A DNA stretch of 64,000 nucleotides from Carallia brachiata (taxonomy: Eukaryota; Streptophyta; Magnoliopsida; Malpighiales; Rhizophoraceae): NCBI GenBank assembly GCA_021464245.1, contig JADCRB010000002.1, positions 2,285,073-2,349,072 of the forward strand, in the 5' to 3' direction. The notes under the pieces are model-generated. The model did not search any database. It had not been told where the DNA came from and was given only the letters and a program-made list of their open reading frames with translations. Below are positions 24,210 to 36,013 of this stretch, one piece after another; the first letter of the stretch is position 1; every line of letters begins with the position of its first letter. Both the position numbers and the translations under genes were made by a program.

Positions 24210-24668
24210 TAAGGTTGTAAGAATCGAACTGGTCATCGAGCTGGAAACATTAGTGGGTCAAGGTTCAACCGGTTGAACCGGTATTTAATAATATATATGT
24301 GTATAAAAGTAATTATAAAAATAATATTTGTAGATAGTGATTAAATATTAATTTTTGTAATTTTAAGGATGAAATTGAAATTTTTAATAGATTTAGAACT
24401 AAATTGAACTTTTAAATTAAAGTTAATACTTAAATTATAATTTAAATAATATTTAGAGTCAAATTGTAATTTATAAATTTTTTAATTTTATTGGACCGGT
24501 CCGGTTTTCACCGGTTTTTACCAGTTTTTACCGGTTCTTGACCGATTTTTTCTAATTTTGACCGGTCCGACTTACCCTTCCAAATTTACCTAAATCAGCC
24601 CGAACCACCGGCCGGTCCCCGGTTCAACCGATCCGACCGACCGGTCCGGTCCGGTTCTGACAACAGTG
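24210..24668. mobile_element. Short hAT-type element related to the one at 15.97 kb
   Basis: Perfect 8-bp target duplication ATTCTATC at 24202-24209 and 24669-24676. Left end TAAGGTTGTAAGAATCGAAC and reverse-complemented right end CACTGTTGTCAGAACCGGAC form imperfect inverted repeats. The subterminal zones carry GGTTCAACCGG / GGACCGGTCCGG arrays as in the 15.97-kb element, and the GGTT-T/G-TAAGAATCGAA terminus is shared with it. It has no coding capacity. Confidence 0.75.
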
Positions 24669-24679
24669 ATTCTATCAAC

Positions 24680-25755
24680 TTCTTTATACCCTCTACCCTT
24701 TGCATCTCCCTCACATTGCCCTCAACAAAGCACTGTTGCAGGCTAGACACGCCCCCCCTTCCTTTCTGTTTTTGCCCTCCTTTTCCTCCAGTTGGTGCCA
24801 ACAACTCCTTCATCTTTCCCATTTTCTGCTTCTGTTTAGTTTTTATAGAGCCTTAGGTAGTTTTATCATATCAAATCTTAATAAAGTCACCCGTGGTCAT
24901 TCCAGCACTGGATCCAGGTTCCCTTCACATCAGTGACTACTTTCAACCTTTCAGTCTTCTCTTTTGACGTCGTCATGCCGGTCGCAGCACCAGACCACCA
25001 GGTCACAACGAAAGACAACATCACCAAAGTTGTTGACGAGACTCCCTCTACGGGTCTCGCTGCTCCCTCAGTCGTTGGGGCTAACGTAGTCGTTACCGTT
25101 GTTGCCAGCGTCGCTGTCGATGTAGCCTCCACTATTAGAATCGTTGTTGCCAGAGCAGCCGATGGCCACATCGTTGTGATTTTTGCCGTTGCTACTGACC
25201 TTGCTATTGCCGCCACCCTCACCGGAGCCACTGCCCTTGCTAGCGCCGCCACCCTTCATGCAGTTGCCGCTTGCCGCCACAATTTCTGATGTTGGAGAGA
25301 TTGGCTTTTGTGGATAATTTTTGGGATGTGTGTTAGGTTACGTTTGGATGAGTTATTTTGGGATGCATGTTCATTTACATTTATATTTAATTGCGTGTGT
25401 TAGTAGGTTAAGAATTTGGGAAATCGTTGTCGGACGTACCTAATCAATTTTTATCGTATATCTGTCAGAGGGCGGTATATGCTGCAATATACAGTTTTGT
25501 CTATACGAAATATATCTGCTTGATACCTCGATTTCAAGCACAACTTATCTCGTTCTGATTTTTTCTCCTATTAGGAGATCTTGTCAAAACGGACCGTATG
25601 TCTTATTAATCAATGGTCTTTCGGACCGTGTCATGTGTAGGCTATCTTACTTATATTGTACGCCTACTTTGTGTAGGTTCTTCCAACACTTTTAAATCAA
25701 AATTATGTGTAAAATTGATTTATATTAATGTAATATTTTTTTTAAAAAAAAAAAA
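24680..25755 (+). mobile_element. Non-LTR retroposon, copy B of the unclassified family
   Basis: Related to copy A along its length: CTTAATAAAGTCACCCGTGG, then CATTCCAGCACTGGATCC, a frame with PSTGLAAPSVVG (about 25050-25085), TTTTGGGATG, TTGTCAAAACGGACCGT and a terminal A-run (25744-25755). The longest frame in the aligned position is 24933-25289 (118 codons), Val/Ala/Thr-rich. The flanks ATTCTATCAACTT (left) and ATTCCATTCAACTT (right) may be a decayed target duplication; the left one overlaps the hAT duplication next door. No reverse transcriptase motif. Confidence 0.65.
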
Positions 25756-26477
25756 TTATTCCATTCAACTTATGTAATAAAAAAACAAAAAAATTCTATT
25801 CCATCCAACTATGACGATCCATTCCTTTGTTTTTTTTCGTCCTCTACAATGATTTAGGGCGCACGAAACTGAAAGCCCCCACTTTTTTTTTCAACTGTCA
25901 GAACCTTTTTTCATTCATATTTTGTTTTTGGTTGTTCGGAAGAAATTTTTACTTATTTAACTGAAACTAATTATCATGATATCAACATATTTGGTCTCAA
26001 CAATGCAAAACAAAAAATACTCCCGTTACTAGACTGAACGAAATCAATTATTTAAAAAAATATGTTTAAATATTTGCAAGTAGTAATAAGATCAAAACAA
26101 ATAAAGATTTCCTAAATTATTATTACACTTTTCATCATCAATATGTGTTATTTTTTCAGATGAAAAATGTTATTAACTGTATTTTGTCGACGACCGGTTA
26201 AAAATTTTGTCTACAGAGCAGATGTCATCTTCAATTTCCTTGTCGATTCTCGATGGCTTCTTTCCTTTGTGAGCATGTACTTTGCAAAAACCAAAATTTT
26301 GTCAATATGCTGTGTTCTGGATCCTTTTATTGGTATCACAATTTTCTATACACTCTACATAGTGTTCACTGTACATCTATCGGTTGGTCTGAACATTTGC
26401 AACCACTTAGTTCACTCTGCTTCGTTCTATAGTTCAGAATCCCCACTTTCTTTCCAAAGAAAAGTAAAATAAAGGAA
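25756..26477. other. Region upstream of the GDSL gene
   Basis: Should contain the GDSL promoter and 5' UTR. No clear TATA box at a convincing distance; TCTATACACTC near 26346 is a weak candidate. A 101-codon frame at 26167-26472 has no recognisable domain and is probably fortuitous. Confidence 0.4.
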
Positions 26478-29400
26478 ATGGGAGTCTGCTTATTATCAAA
26501 ATCTTTCGATACATTCCGGACGACGCTAATCATATGGGTGGTGATGGTCGCAATGTTAAGCAGTCCAAGTTACTCAAAATGCGAATTCAAGGCAATCTTC
26601 AACTTTGGCGACTCAAATTCGGACACAGGCGGTTTTTGGGCAGCATTTCCTGCGCAGTCTGGACCATTTGGGATGACCTACTTCAAGCGACCGGCTGGTC
26701 GCGCTTCAGATGGGAGGCTTATTGTTGATTTCTTAGGTAATGTAATCTTTGACACCCCAGATAGACTTCTTTACTTAATTTTGATCAATTGATGCCTTCA
26801 AGAAATAGATTTCTAAACATCTTGAAGTTTCAAAACTACACAATTCATCTCTTAATACCTACTATTTCTTATTGCAAGCAATCTGGAAACGACACTTCTC
26901 GTTTATAATTTCCTTATTTGTTTGAATTATTTTCTGTACTCAATTGAAGTGCTTGCATTATTAGTTCGTAGTCCACTGGTTTGGCTTGTTCTTCGCACAA
27001 GACGAAAGGCCAAGCTGTAAAGTTTTGGAATACTCGAGATCAATGATAGACGCTATCAATTGGGTATTCACGGATGGTTCTTCACGTATGGGCTTTTGTT
27101 TTACAGTTTTACCTAGAAGCTCAAGCCCAAGTAATAGGTGGCCAGAAGGCCCAGTGTGGTGATTTAAACTAGGACACTTAAGATTTCGGGTATGAACAGC
27201 TTTTGTTAAAATTGTAATTTAAATTAGTATGACCTGTTATGTAGTTTATAGTGGATGGGTCCCTTAATGGGCTAAAAAAAAATTATAATTTTCGCAAGGC
27301 TTCCAATTTGGGAGGCCGAGGGTCCTTCAAGAATAACGAGACTATTTCAGGGTAAAAAAATTTGGCAAAAGTCCTAAATTATTTGATGGACTAGCGAGTG
27401 ATGCATGCATCAACAAGATTAAAGATTAACGGTAATGCGACCAAAAAGGACCAAATTATTTGATGGAGAAGACTTTGGGGACTGATTCGGACCGTAAAAA
27501 AAAAAGTTTGTATCTATAATTGAACACGAGTTCAAATGTTAAGATGCAATTTATGCTTTTGGCAAAAAATTTCATGGGAGCTATTTCAGTCAAAGTTTGA
27601 ACATGTTTTATCATTTGTTTTCAATCATAAAAATAAGAATCATAAAAAGCAATTTATTCTGAAAAAACAAAAGTTTATTTCGATGTGGGAATTCCATGTA
27701 TTCATTATGTCGTTAGGCCATGGACTCGCAAATTGAAGGCCATGCCCTATGAAAGTATGTAGTCATTATTTGCAACTTCCTTCTAGTTGTCTTGGGATCA
27801 GTTTTTTACTTCTTAGTGCTAAAATAAGCTTATACATATAATGTTGGCAGCACAAGCTATGGGATTACCATTTCTGAGCCCATATCTGCAATCAATTGGA
27901 TCGGATTACAGGCATGGTGCCAACTATGCAACCTTAGCATCAACTGTGCTCCTGCCGGACACTTCCTTGTTCGTTACTGGAATCAGCCCTTTTTCTCTGG
28001 CTATTCAACTCAACCAAATGAAGGAATTCAAAGTCAAAGTTGAGGAATATCGCTCCACCGATAAAAGAGGTATGCCATGATTCCACGACACAAACTACTA
28101 TAACCAAGTAATTAAATGCACAGTTGACTTTTAGAAAGATAAAAATTTATCATCTGTCGTTGTAATTTAATACTTAAAAAATTTATTTATATTATGAGAT
28201 TATGAATTTAAATACTAACTAATACTTCAAGTGAAGTTAAATATGTATCCGCCCTTGAATTATAAGATATTCCTTACTTTCTCATTTTCCTTACCAAAAA
28301 ATAAAAAGAAATAAAAATAATAATTTTATCAAAATTTCTTGAGCACATTATTAAGACAAAAACCATTTTCTATGAAGACCTTATAATCATTTTACTACCT
28401 TTCCTATTTCAACTAATCATGCCGTTGCGATCTATTTAGAATCGAAGAACCTTCCATCACCAGATGTCTTTGGAAGATCGCTCTACACATTCAATATAGG
28501 TCAAAATGATTTTACAAGCAAGTTAGCGGAAATTGGTGTAGCCGGAGTGAAGCAATATCTACCTCAAGTGGCAGAGCAAATTGCTGGCACTGTCAAGGTA
28601 AGAAGCTTTCACACTTTTGTCTAGCAGGCTTGCGCTGGCACGCGACCTGACCCACAACAAAAAGTGGTCTGTGACGTTGTGCATTTGAGCTGGCTTTCGG
28701 CCAGCCATGCTTAACAGATTTCCGTTTGATCCTTGAAATTTGAAGGAGATCTACGGGTTAGGAGGGCGAGCATTTCTGGTGCTCAACCTTGCGCCAATAG
28801 GTTGCTACCCTTCGTTCCTGGTGGAGCTTTCTCACAACAGCTCCGACATCGATGCGTTTGGTTGCCTTATTTCTTACAACAATGCAGTTGCGGACTACAA
28901 CAACATGTTGAAGCAGACCCTCAGCCAAACCAGAGTGGCACTGTCAGGCGCTTCCCTCATTTACGCAGACATCCACGCAATTCTGCTAGAGCTCTTCCAG
29001 CATCCCACTTCACATGGTCAGTACCACTCTAAATTCATAGCATATATATAAATATATGTTTACACCATATAATCTGGTTCGAGAGAGAAAAAAAATAATG
29101 TAGTCAATTCTAATTAAATTTGCGAGTAATGTTGTGAGAAAAAGAAAATGTTTTTATAGCCTAACTTAAACAAATTGATCTGAGTGTGGTCCAAAAATGT
29201 GGCGTGATTACTGATACAAATTATTAATACCTAATGACAGTGAAAATTAGACTTAAGGCGCACAATGAACCCACGCACTCAGGTCTACCAATTCACCACG
29301 CACTCTAGCGCGCTTAATTCATTTGCTCATACCAAAATGGCTTTTAACTTCTACAAATTTTGATTTTGACAAAGGATTCAAATATGGCACCAAAGCATGT

Positions 29401-29643
29401 TGTGGGTACGGGGGTGGGCCCTACAATTTCGATTCTCGACTATACTGTGGAAATAGCAAGGTGGTCAATGGAAGCACAATAGCAGCAACAGCTTGTAGCG
29501 ACCCATACAACTACGTAAGCTGGGATGGAATACATGCCACAGAAGCAGCAAACAAAGTTGTTACAATGGCTATTCTCAATGGTTCTTATTTTGATCCTCC
29601 TTTTCCAATTCATCGCCTCTGTGACCTCCAACCCATTAATTAA
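26478..29643 (+). CDS. GDSL esterase/lipase (SGNH hydrolase), At4g01130-like
   Basis: Secreted serine ester hydrolase of the plant GDSL family; natural substrate unknown. Five exons with GT-AG borders and consistent phase: 26478-26736, 27851-28069, 28440-28597, 28746-29016, 29375-29643; 1176 nt, 391 aa, the usual family size. A hydrophobic signal peptide covers about residues 15-33. Block I FNFGDSNSDTGG holds the nucleophile Ser46. RPAGRASDGRLIVDFL (about 71-86) is block II. IGQNDFT puts the oxyanion Asn at 182. WDGIHATEAAN gives catalytic Asp353 and His356. CCGYGG and two late cysteines are typical. Close similarity to remembered Arabidopsis At4g01130 runs through every exon. The start Met precedes the signal peptide. 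Intron 1 is 1.1 kb. Convergent with the DUF1191 gene 850 bp downstream. Confidence 0.95.
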
Positions 29644-30493
29644 ATTCGCTCCATCTTCATATTTAGAAAATCAATATGAATCCTAGAAATACAGCCGCGT
29701 TAAATATCAGTTGGGAAACTTTTATTGTTTTTTGAGATTTTGCTCAGATCGATTCAGATTAATCAGCTCAATGAGTTGGATACTGGGTAATCACAGACTA
29801 AAAAAAAAAGAAAATTAATCAAATAAGAAAAACACTATATACCTATTTTATGCCAATAAATATTTCTATTACTTTTTTAAACATGAGTTTCACCATGTAG
29901 TTTAATTTTAAGTAGAAATAAAATAGTAATAAAATAGCTGCATATGATAGTTTATTTATTTATTTATTTTTCTAATTTCATTTATCTAAGAGTCGTATCA
30001 CTTTTTTACTATTTTATTTCTATGTAAATGTTACTAACTAGTAGCTAGTATTCCTCTTTGACCAAATATGACATTGGTATCCTGTCGATGGCTGCACAAT
30101 TGGTTTCATTCCATGTTTTTGTTATGGTGCTGTAATTGTTGTCTTTTACATGGATATCAACTAGATGGCATGGGGCACCTACCCAAACTTTATGCATTAA
30201 TAATCTGTTTCCGACTATTGTTGGTTGCCCGGCCAGCTATAACCAGTAATTGGGACGACAACCAAATTAAGGAATATTAAAAAAATCTGAATATACAAGA
30301 AAAAGTACAAAAAAAAAAAATTATGAGAATGAGTCACCAATCCTCTCAAATCTCAATCAAATTGCAAAGAATATATAGACGAATGCGATATTTTGAATTA
30401 CCAGTCCAGAATTCAAAATTACAATTCTGTTCACTTGTGTGAAATTAAACAGAAAGGAAAAAAAATTTAAGAACCAAAGGAACTGCATGCAAG
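29644..30493. other. Convergent intergenic region between GDSL and DUF1191 genes
   Basis: Should hold the two 3' UTRs. No further gene seen; the 70-codon frame at 30068-30280 has no recognisable domain. Confidence 0.5.
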
Positions 30494-31378
30494 TCAAATA
30501 GTATAACCATGCTCAAGGGATGGCTGGGTTCTTATCATTGGTGCAGAGGGCATTCTACTTGTTCCAATCCAAGTTGTATCAAGTGCTACCTCTTTTTCAG
30601 ACTTTTCCTCCATGTCTTTGATCCTCTTGCTTCTAAATAATTTGAATGCAGTGTACAAAATGACAACTAACAAAACCAGCCCAATACCGCTAGCTACAAT
30701 CCCTATTACCAACCGCCTCCGATGCCTTTTTCCCTTTGTTGCCTGACTTGGAACAGCCACTGCGAAATGCCCACTACCTCCTGTCAAGCATGTGTTCCCT
30801 TGGGTTATACTCCTGAATTGGACCAACCCACCATCACCAAATTTCACACATTTTGGTGCACCAAGGCCTTCATCTGATCTGAACCCGCCAGGCAAATGGA
30901 CCGAAATGGGGTCTCCCATGACGTTAAATTTGACTTTCTGATTGCTCGATGAACGACTTAGATTTGTAGCATCATAAGCCAAGAAGCCAATAACAGGAGT
31001 AACTAAAGAATAGCCTGGCAATTCGTAGTACAGAGAAGACCAATTCCCCAGGTTCTGGTACACTATGGCTATTCTCTTAACAAATGGAAATGGAACAACC
31101 CTTGGTGGGATGTAAACGGAACTAAAATTGGCTCCTCTTTCCCAAAAGCTGCCGCTCCTTATTCTGACAACCGAGACTTCCACGCCAGAGAAATTATCAG
31201 GGAGGGAAACTTTGAATAGATTACCTGTGCGATGTTCTGCTAGTGCGTTCATTGCGTGTCCTTGTATTAAACCATCTAAAGATTTCGGGTCGTAATTACC
31301 TTCTAAGCCATCGACTCTGGAAAATAATAATAAGAACAATATTGTGAAAAGGACCGGCCAGCTTCTGTCACACCCCAT
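30494..31378 (-). CDS. DUF1191 family type I membrane protein, At4g01140-like
   Basis: Single-exon gene, 294 aa. A signal peptide spans about residues 1-24 (hydrophobic FTILFLLLFS). The extracellular part carries four N-glycosylation sequons (Asn62, 84, 112, 139) and two cysteines (177, 197). One transmembrane helix lies at about 223-247, preceded by basic KGKRHRRR, which fits a cytosolic tail containing RSKRIKDMEEKSEKE and a C-terminal PSLEHGY motif. This architecture and the blocks LDGLIQ, IPPRVVPFPFVKR and NLSRSSS are those of plant DUF1191 proteins, whose biochemical role is unknown; I assign none. Position between the GDSL gene and CURT1A agrees with Arabidopsis order. Confidence 0.9.
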   Translation of the reverse strand: MGCDRSWPVLFTILFLLLFSRVDGLEGNYDPKSLDGLIQGHAMNALAEHRTGNLFKVSLPDNFSGVEVSVVRIRSGSFWERGANFSSVYIPPRVVPFPFVKRIAIVYQNLGNWSSLYYELPGYSLVTPVIGFLAYDATNLSRSSSNQKVKFNVMGDPISVHLPGGFRSDEGLGAPKCVKFGDGGLVQFRSITQGNTCLTGGSGHFAVAVPSQATKGKRHRRRLVIGIVASGIGLVLLVVILYTAFKLFRSKRIKDMEEKSEKEVALDTTWIGTSRMPSAPMIRTQPSLEHGYTI

Positions 31379-32750
31379 ATCAAGATTGTCCCCCAGGAAA
31401 GAAAGCCTTCTCGTGATTTACATGTCTATGCATAATTCTCGCTGGAAATTAAATGCAATCAATCAATGGATCCCAATTAAGAAAGATCATTCAGAGCTCG
31501 ACCTTCGCCTTCTTAATTTCTTATCATAAATAAACAAGAAATTGGATTCACTAAAGGGAACTGTTTCGACTACTCTCAAGCCCCAGGACGATCTTTCTCA
31601 ATAATCGGGACATTGAAGGTTGCTTGTCAACCAAACAATTCTGTCCTTGTGCTGTCGGAATTTTCTGAAAAAAACAAAACCAAAGAAGGAAATGGGGGCT
31701 AGTCTGAGATGGGGATTGGATAGAAGAGAAGATGGGGTCCCCGGAATATTTGTCACAAGGAGCACCGGTATTATTATTATTATTATTATTCTTCTTCTTC
31801 TTCTTATTGTAGAGGGAAGCCAGGTTAGACTGGCACCCAGAAAGAAGGGGGTTGTTCTTAGTTGTTCTATGCCTTTTGTTTTTCATTTTGTCTTTGCAAA
31901 ATTTTTAGTTTTCTATACTTTCTGGTCAACTGGGTTTGTTGGTTAGAGAGAGGTAAAGGGGGACATTCGTTATAACAATAGCAATGCCAACGAAGCATTA
32001 GGGTCGTATTTGTCCCATTAAGAGATGTTGAGAGCTAATTCAGCCATAAAAATAGAATCTATCTTTGGAGAAGTCATGGAGTTGCAACTGCTTCCTGTTA
32101 TTGACATTGAAACATGGTAAAATTGTCTGTCGAATTCCTAATTAAATGCCATGCTGCAATTGTGAAATTCCCAATCCCAACTGTTTAGCTGGGCGTGGCC
32201 CATTCAAGCATTCAAAGGGGATAAAAATAAAGGTTCATGCATAGGCTGCTGTTCTGTTGACAATAACCGCAATTCTCGTATCTCTGTTGCATTTTGTCCT
32301 CCAATATTTCTAATAAAGAGACTGTTATATAGACATACGTCTTTTATTATACGATTCGGTCATATTATAATAATATACATATTTTTTATAATAAAAAAAT
32401 AAAATATAAATTTTTATTATAAAAAATATAATTATTATTGTTAAAAATATAAATGTTGTTATAATATTACTAAATCGTTTGACAAAAAACATATGACTAT
32501 TAACTTTTTCCATTTTAATAATATCCCCAAGCCAAATCACTCCGTTACATATTATTACCAAATAATGAAGCTCCACAGTCTCTAAACATTTCTTCGTAAA
32601 TTGATTTTTTTATAATATAAATTGGATTTTAACCTTGTTGGGTTATATAAAGCAAGTTGCCGCACCCTTTTTTTTCCCCCAAAATAACTAGTCCAAACAC
32701 AGCAAGCACAGTGAATTAGTGAGCATTGGTTTATAACCAAAAAAATTTAG
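31379..32750. other. Upstream region of the DUF1191 gene and intergenic DNA
   Basis: Probably holds the DUF1191 5' UTR and promoter (31379 to about 31950). Open frames at 31551-31886 and 31620-31946 overlap a microsatellite and are not supported as genes. The rest is AT-rich. Confidence 0.45.
31770..31805. repeat. Compound ATT/CTT microsatellite
   Basis: About seven ATT units run into about five CTT units, some 390 bp upstream of the DUF1191 start codon. Confidence 0.85.
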
Positions 32751-33490
32751 GGCATGTTTGGATTAACTGTTGAATATTACTATTACTGATTGCTGTTGTT
32801 GATTACTGTTGCTGATTACTGATTGCTGATTCTTACTTACTGTTACTGATTGCTGATAATATTAATAAAGAGTTTGATTAATTTTATACTTACTGTTACT
32901 GTTGAATAATAAAATGTTTAATTTAGACATATAATTTGTGTAGATATATCATATTAAAAATTTTATTTTTATATTTTATAATTTTATATTTTAAAATAAT
33001 ATTTTATAAATAATATTGAGAATTATTTTACTTAATTTTTAACTTTTTTAAAAAATATTAATTTTTATTAAATGATAAAAATTATTATGTTTGAGATTTT
33101 TTTTATAAATGTCAATATTACAGAAAATTGAAATGAAAAAAATATTATTTAAGAATACTTGAAAAAAAATTGAAATTATATAAATACTAATAAAATAAAT
33201 TAATATATCTAATTCATTTTTCAAGTAAAAAAATAATTATAAAATTTTATAAATATTCTTTAAGGGTAATTTAGTCTATATAAATTATTATTAATATGAA
33301 AAGTGAAAAATAATTTAAAAAATAGTAAAAAGTAGTTCGAAACTGCTTTTCAATTAGCTGCTGTTAAGAAGTCAAATAAAAAAATAAGTAAAATCAAATA
33401 ATAACACTAAAAAATTTACAAAATACCTATATCCTGCTTTTTAAAAATGAAATGTAGATGTACTCCTTTAAAAATTAACCCAAATACTCT
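32751..33490. mobile_element. MITE-like element with TGTTTGGATTAAC ends
   Basis: Left end GGCATGTTTGGATTAACTG; the reverse complement of the right end reads AGAGTATTTGGGTTAAT, an inverted repeat of about 14 bp with a few mismatches. The left interior repeats CTGATTGCTG/TTGATTACTG words, the right has GCTGCTGTTAAG; the middle is AT-rich. No target duplication could be fixed. Confidence 0.45.
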
Positions 33491-33649
33491 CTTAGTCAGT
33501 ATATAATAGGATCATATCAAGCTGATGCCATTTTAAATTTTATATGTTATTTTTATTTACATAAAATTTAAAATAATATTATATTTATATTATTCTTAGT
33601 GTATTTTGACTGAATCCTGTGACTATTACCCATCTTTTTTCGGTAATTC

Positions 33650-34179
33650 ATAAGGCTATTTTTTCTTGCTGTGATAAATCAGACCGGACCATAGATATGG
33701 ACTCTTCCTGTGGCCCAAACGATTCGTGCGAGGGAGGCCGCGCCTTTGTACGTGGATTGCAGATAGGGAATCAGCCAATCAGAACGCTCTGATCCTCCAC
33801 ATGTCAGCAGCTCAACCGTTTTGCAGAACGCAGGAGTACACAAAATACTCCCCCCAAAAAAATACCTCATTCGGAAAATGAAGTAATCCGTAAATTTTAA
33901 ATTCGATAATTATTTTAATTTGTTATAATGAAGTTACATTTAAATTTATTAGTATTTGGTAATATATTTTTTTATAAAAAAATTTAAATAAAAATATTAA
34001 TGAATGATTCTAACTTCAGATGTAATAATTAATATGAAAAATATTGGAGAATTTTTTTTTTATGTAAAAAAAAAACGGAAAATGAAGTCAAATAAACCAA
34101 AATTCAAAAAGACACCACAAGGGTGGCAGCAAGCAGCCGGCAGAGCTTCCGGGTCAGCCACACATTTTAGGCTCCACCA
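33650..34179 (+). promoter_or_regulatory. Probable CURT1A promoter and 5' UTR
   Basis: A less AT-rich block at 33680-33850, about 350-500 bp before the CURT1A start codon, contains a CCAAT box (AGCCAATCAG, near 33773), an ACGTGG core (GTACGTGG, near 33749), a GATAGGG I-box-like word and CCACATGTC. Such motifs are common in photosynthesis-gene promoters. No TATA box is obvious, and the transcription start is not located. Confidence 0.4.
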
Positions 34180-36013
34180 ATGGCAGCATCATCCTCCACG
34201 GCGGCAACCACCGCTGCCTTGATACCTCGTGTCCCCACTTCTGCCACCGTAGCCGCCAGAAATGTCTGTTGCTCCGCCTTGCCTTCCCTCTCCTCCCCTC
34301 GCTTGCCCGGACGATCCTTCTCCACCTCCTTCAAACATGCCTCGGGTATTCTATAGATTCTCATATTTTTAATGCACTCGTGTAAGTGTCCAAAAGTAAG
34401 ACAAACCAACTGACGATCAGGATCAACGTTAGCTTGGCAGAAATAACAAGTATCAATAATGTGTTGCTTTAACATTGCTACTGATTCATCCTACTAGTGA
34501 GTCATGCTACACTCGTCATATAAATCAAGGGTCTCTCAAGTTTAAGGCTTCAAGCTTATCTACAAAACTTGGCGGCATTCTTTGAAATTATTGTCTGTGC
34601 TTGTTTCTGTGCTGGGGTTTTGTTTTTCTTTCCTCTTTTCTTTCTGCCAAGACTAAAAATATTTGTAGGGGGGGTCCTGGTCAACTTGAATTATTACAGA
34701 CTTAATGCTGTAGACCATACGCAGACCACAGAACATAAAGAAAAATGCCCGTATTCTTTTGGTGGTATTGGAGCTGACCGCAATATATAACAGGGCTTAT
34801 GGGACGAGCACCTTATATATTATTATTTTGATGGTTGATTCCTATTGCAACTCATTTTATGAGACAAGCACCTTTGGACTTTGTGCATGTGGAGAAACAG
34901 GGGATACCAAATGATTATGTTTGGGTTAGGGAGTTTGAGGTTGAATGTTTGATTTTTTTTCCTTTTTTTTTTTTTTCCCCTCATAGGAACAGATGGCCGT
35001 AGATTATCTTTGCTCCGGGTCACAGCCTCTTCAGATGAGACGAGTCCTGTTGATGCTAATGAGATTTTCACAGACCTGAAGGAGAAGGTAATAACCACAC
35101 CAAATTTCTTTACTTTCCTTCCTGTAAATTTTGGATGTGAATCATCCTAACAGTCAAAAAAAAAGTAAAGAGATGAAATTGAAGAATGGTTTGCCTTCTT
35201 TGTCAATATCAGTGGGATGCAGTCGAGAACAAATCCACAGTATTTCTCTATGGAGGTGGGGCAATTGCAGCTGTTTGGCTATCGTCAAGTGTTGTTGGTG
35301 CCATAAACTCAGTTCCTTTGGTAAGTGATGACTTTCATAATTATACCAAGGAGATGGATGCTTTTTCAGTTCCCAAATTTGCTCATTTTTCTCTTTCACC
35401 AGCTCCCAAAGATCATGGAGTTAGTTGGACTTGGATACACGGGATGGTTCGTCTACAGATATCTTCTCTTCAAGGTAAAGATCCTCTTGATTATTCTAAA
35501 TCTCAATCCAACCAGAAGATGCATAGGGTAATGAATGACGATAATTTATTTTCCATTCTCTTCCATAGGGAAGCATAAAATATGTTCCTGTAGCTCCTTG
35601 GAAATGGCTGAAAGTTAAAATAAATATTAGATTCAACTGATTGTAGTTTAAGTTTAACTTGTGAGAGGGAAAATTAGCAGCAATGTTGTGCTCTTTCTAT
35701 GGTGACATTGTTTTCGAGCAAAGTATACTTTATCGCAATGGGATCTGCTCGTTTATTTGAAACCAAAAAAAAAGGTATCAGTGTTCTTCTTATGTAATTG
35801 TTATAAAAGACCAAAAAAGTTTACTTTAAGAAAAAAAATAACTATAGAAAGCGCCCATGTTTTAGAGTTTAGACGATGTCCTCTTTAATAGTAATGCAGT
35901 TGTGGCAAATGATTTGCTAATAATTTCAAACATGTTGACGTTCTCAGTCAAGCAGAAAAGAGCTAGCCACGGATATAGAAGCGCTGAAGAAGAAGATTGC
36001 TGGAAGTGAATAA
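34180..36013 (+). CDS. CURT1A: CURVATURE THYLAKOID 1A-type chloroplast protein
   Basis: CURT1 proteins oligomerise in the thylakoid membrane and bend it at grana margins. Five exons with GT-AG borders: 34180-34345, 34987-35087, 35213-35320, 35403-35474, 35948-36013; 513 nt, 170 aa (Arabidopsis CURT1A about 164). Exon 1 encodes a Ser/Thr/Ala-rich transit peptide (about 1-65). The mature part has NEIFTDLKEKWDAVENKS, then two hydrophobic helices at about 98-117 and 127-148 separated by SVPLLPK, with GLGYTGWFVYRYLLFK in the second, and a C-terminal amphipathic helix ELATDIEALKKKIAGSE. These blocks match CURT1A rather than CURT1B-D as I remember them. The start is the only Met giving a transit peptide in phase with exon 2. 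A chain of short introns makes retained-intron open frames here, which are not separate genes. Confidence 0.95.

Noticed and set aside
33679..33870. 63-codon minus-strand frame upstream of CURT1A
   Set aside because: Lies in the promoter-like block of CURT1A, has no domain, and the less AT-rich composition is explained by the promoter.
35186..35578. 130-codon open frame overlapping CURT1A exons 3 and 4
   Set aside because: It is CURT1A exon 3 read through the next introns, shifting out of the real frame; proper donors and acceptors give the conserved protein.
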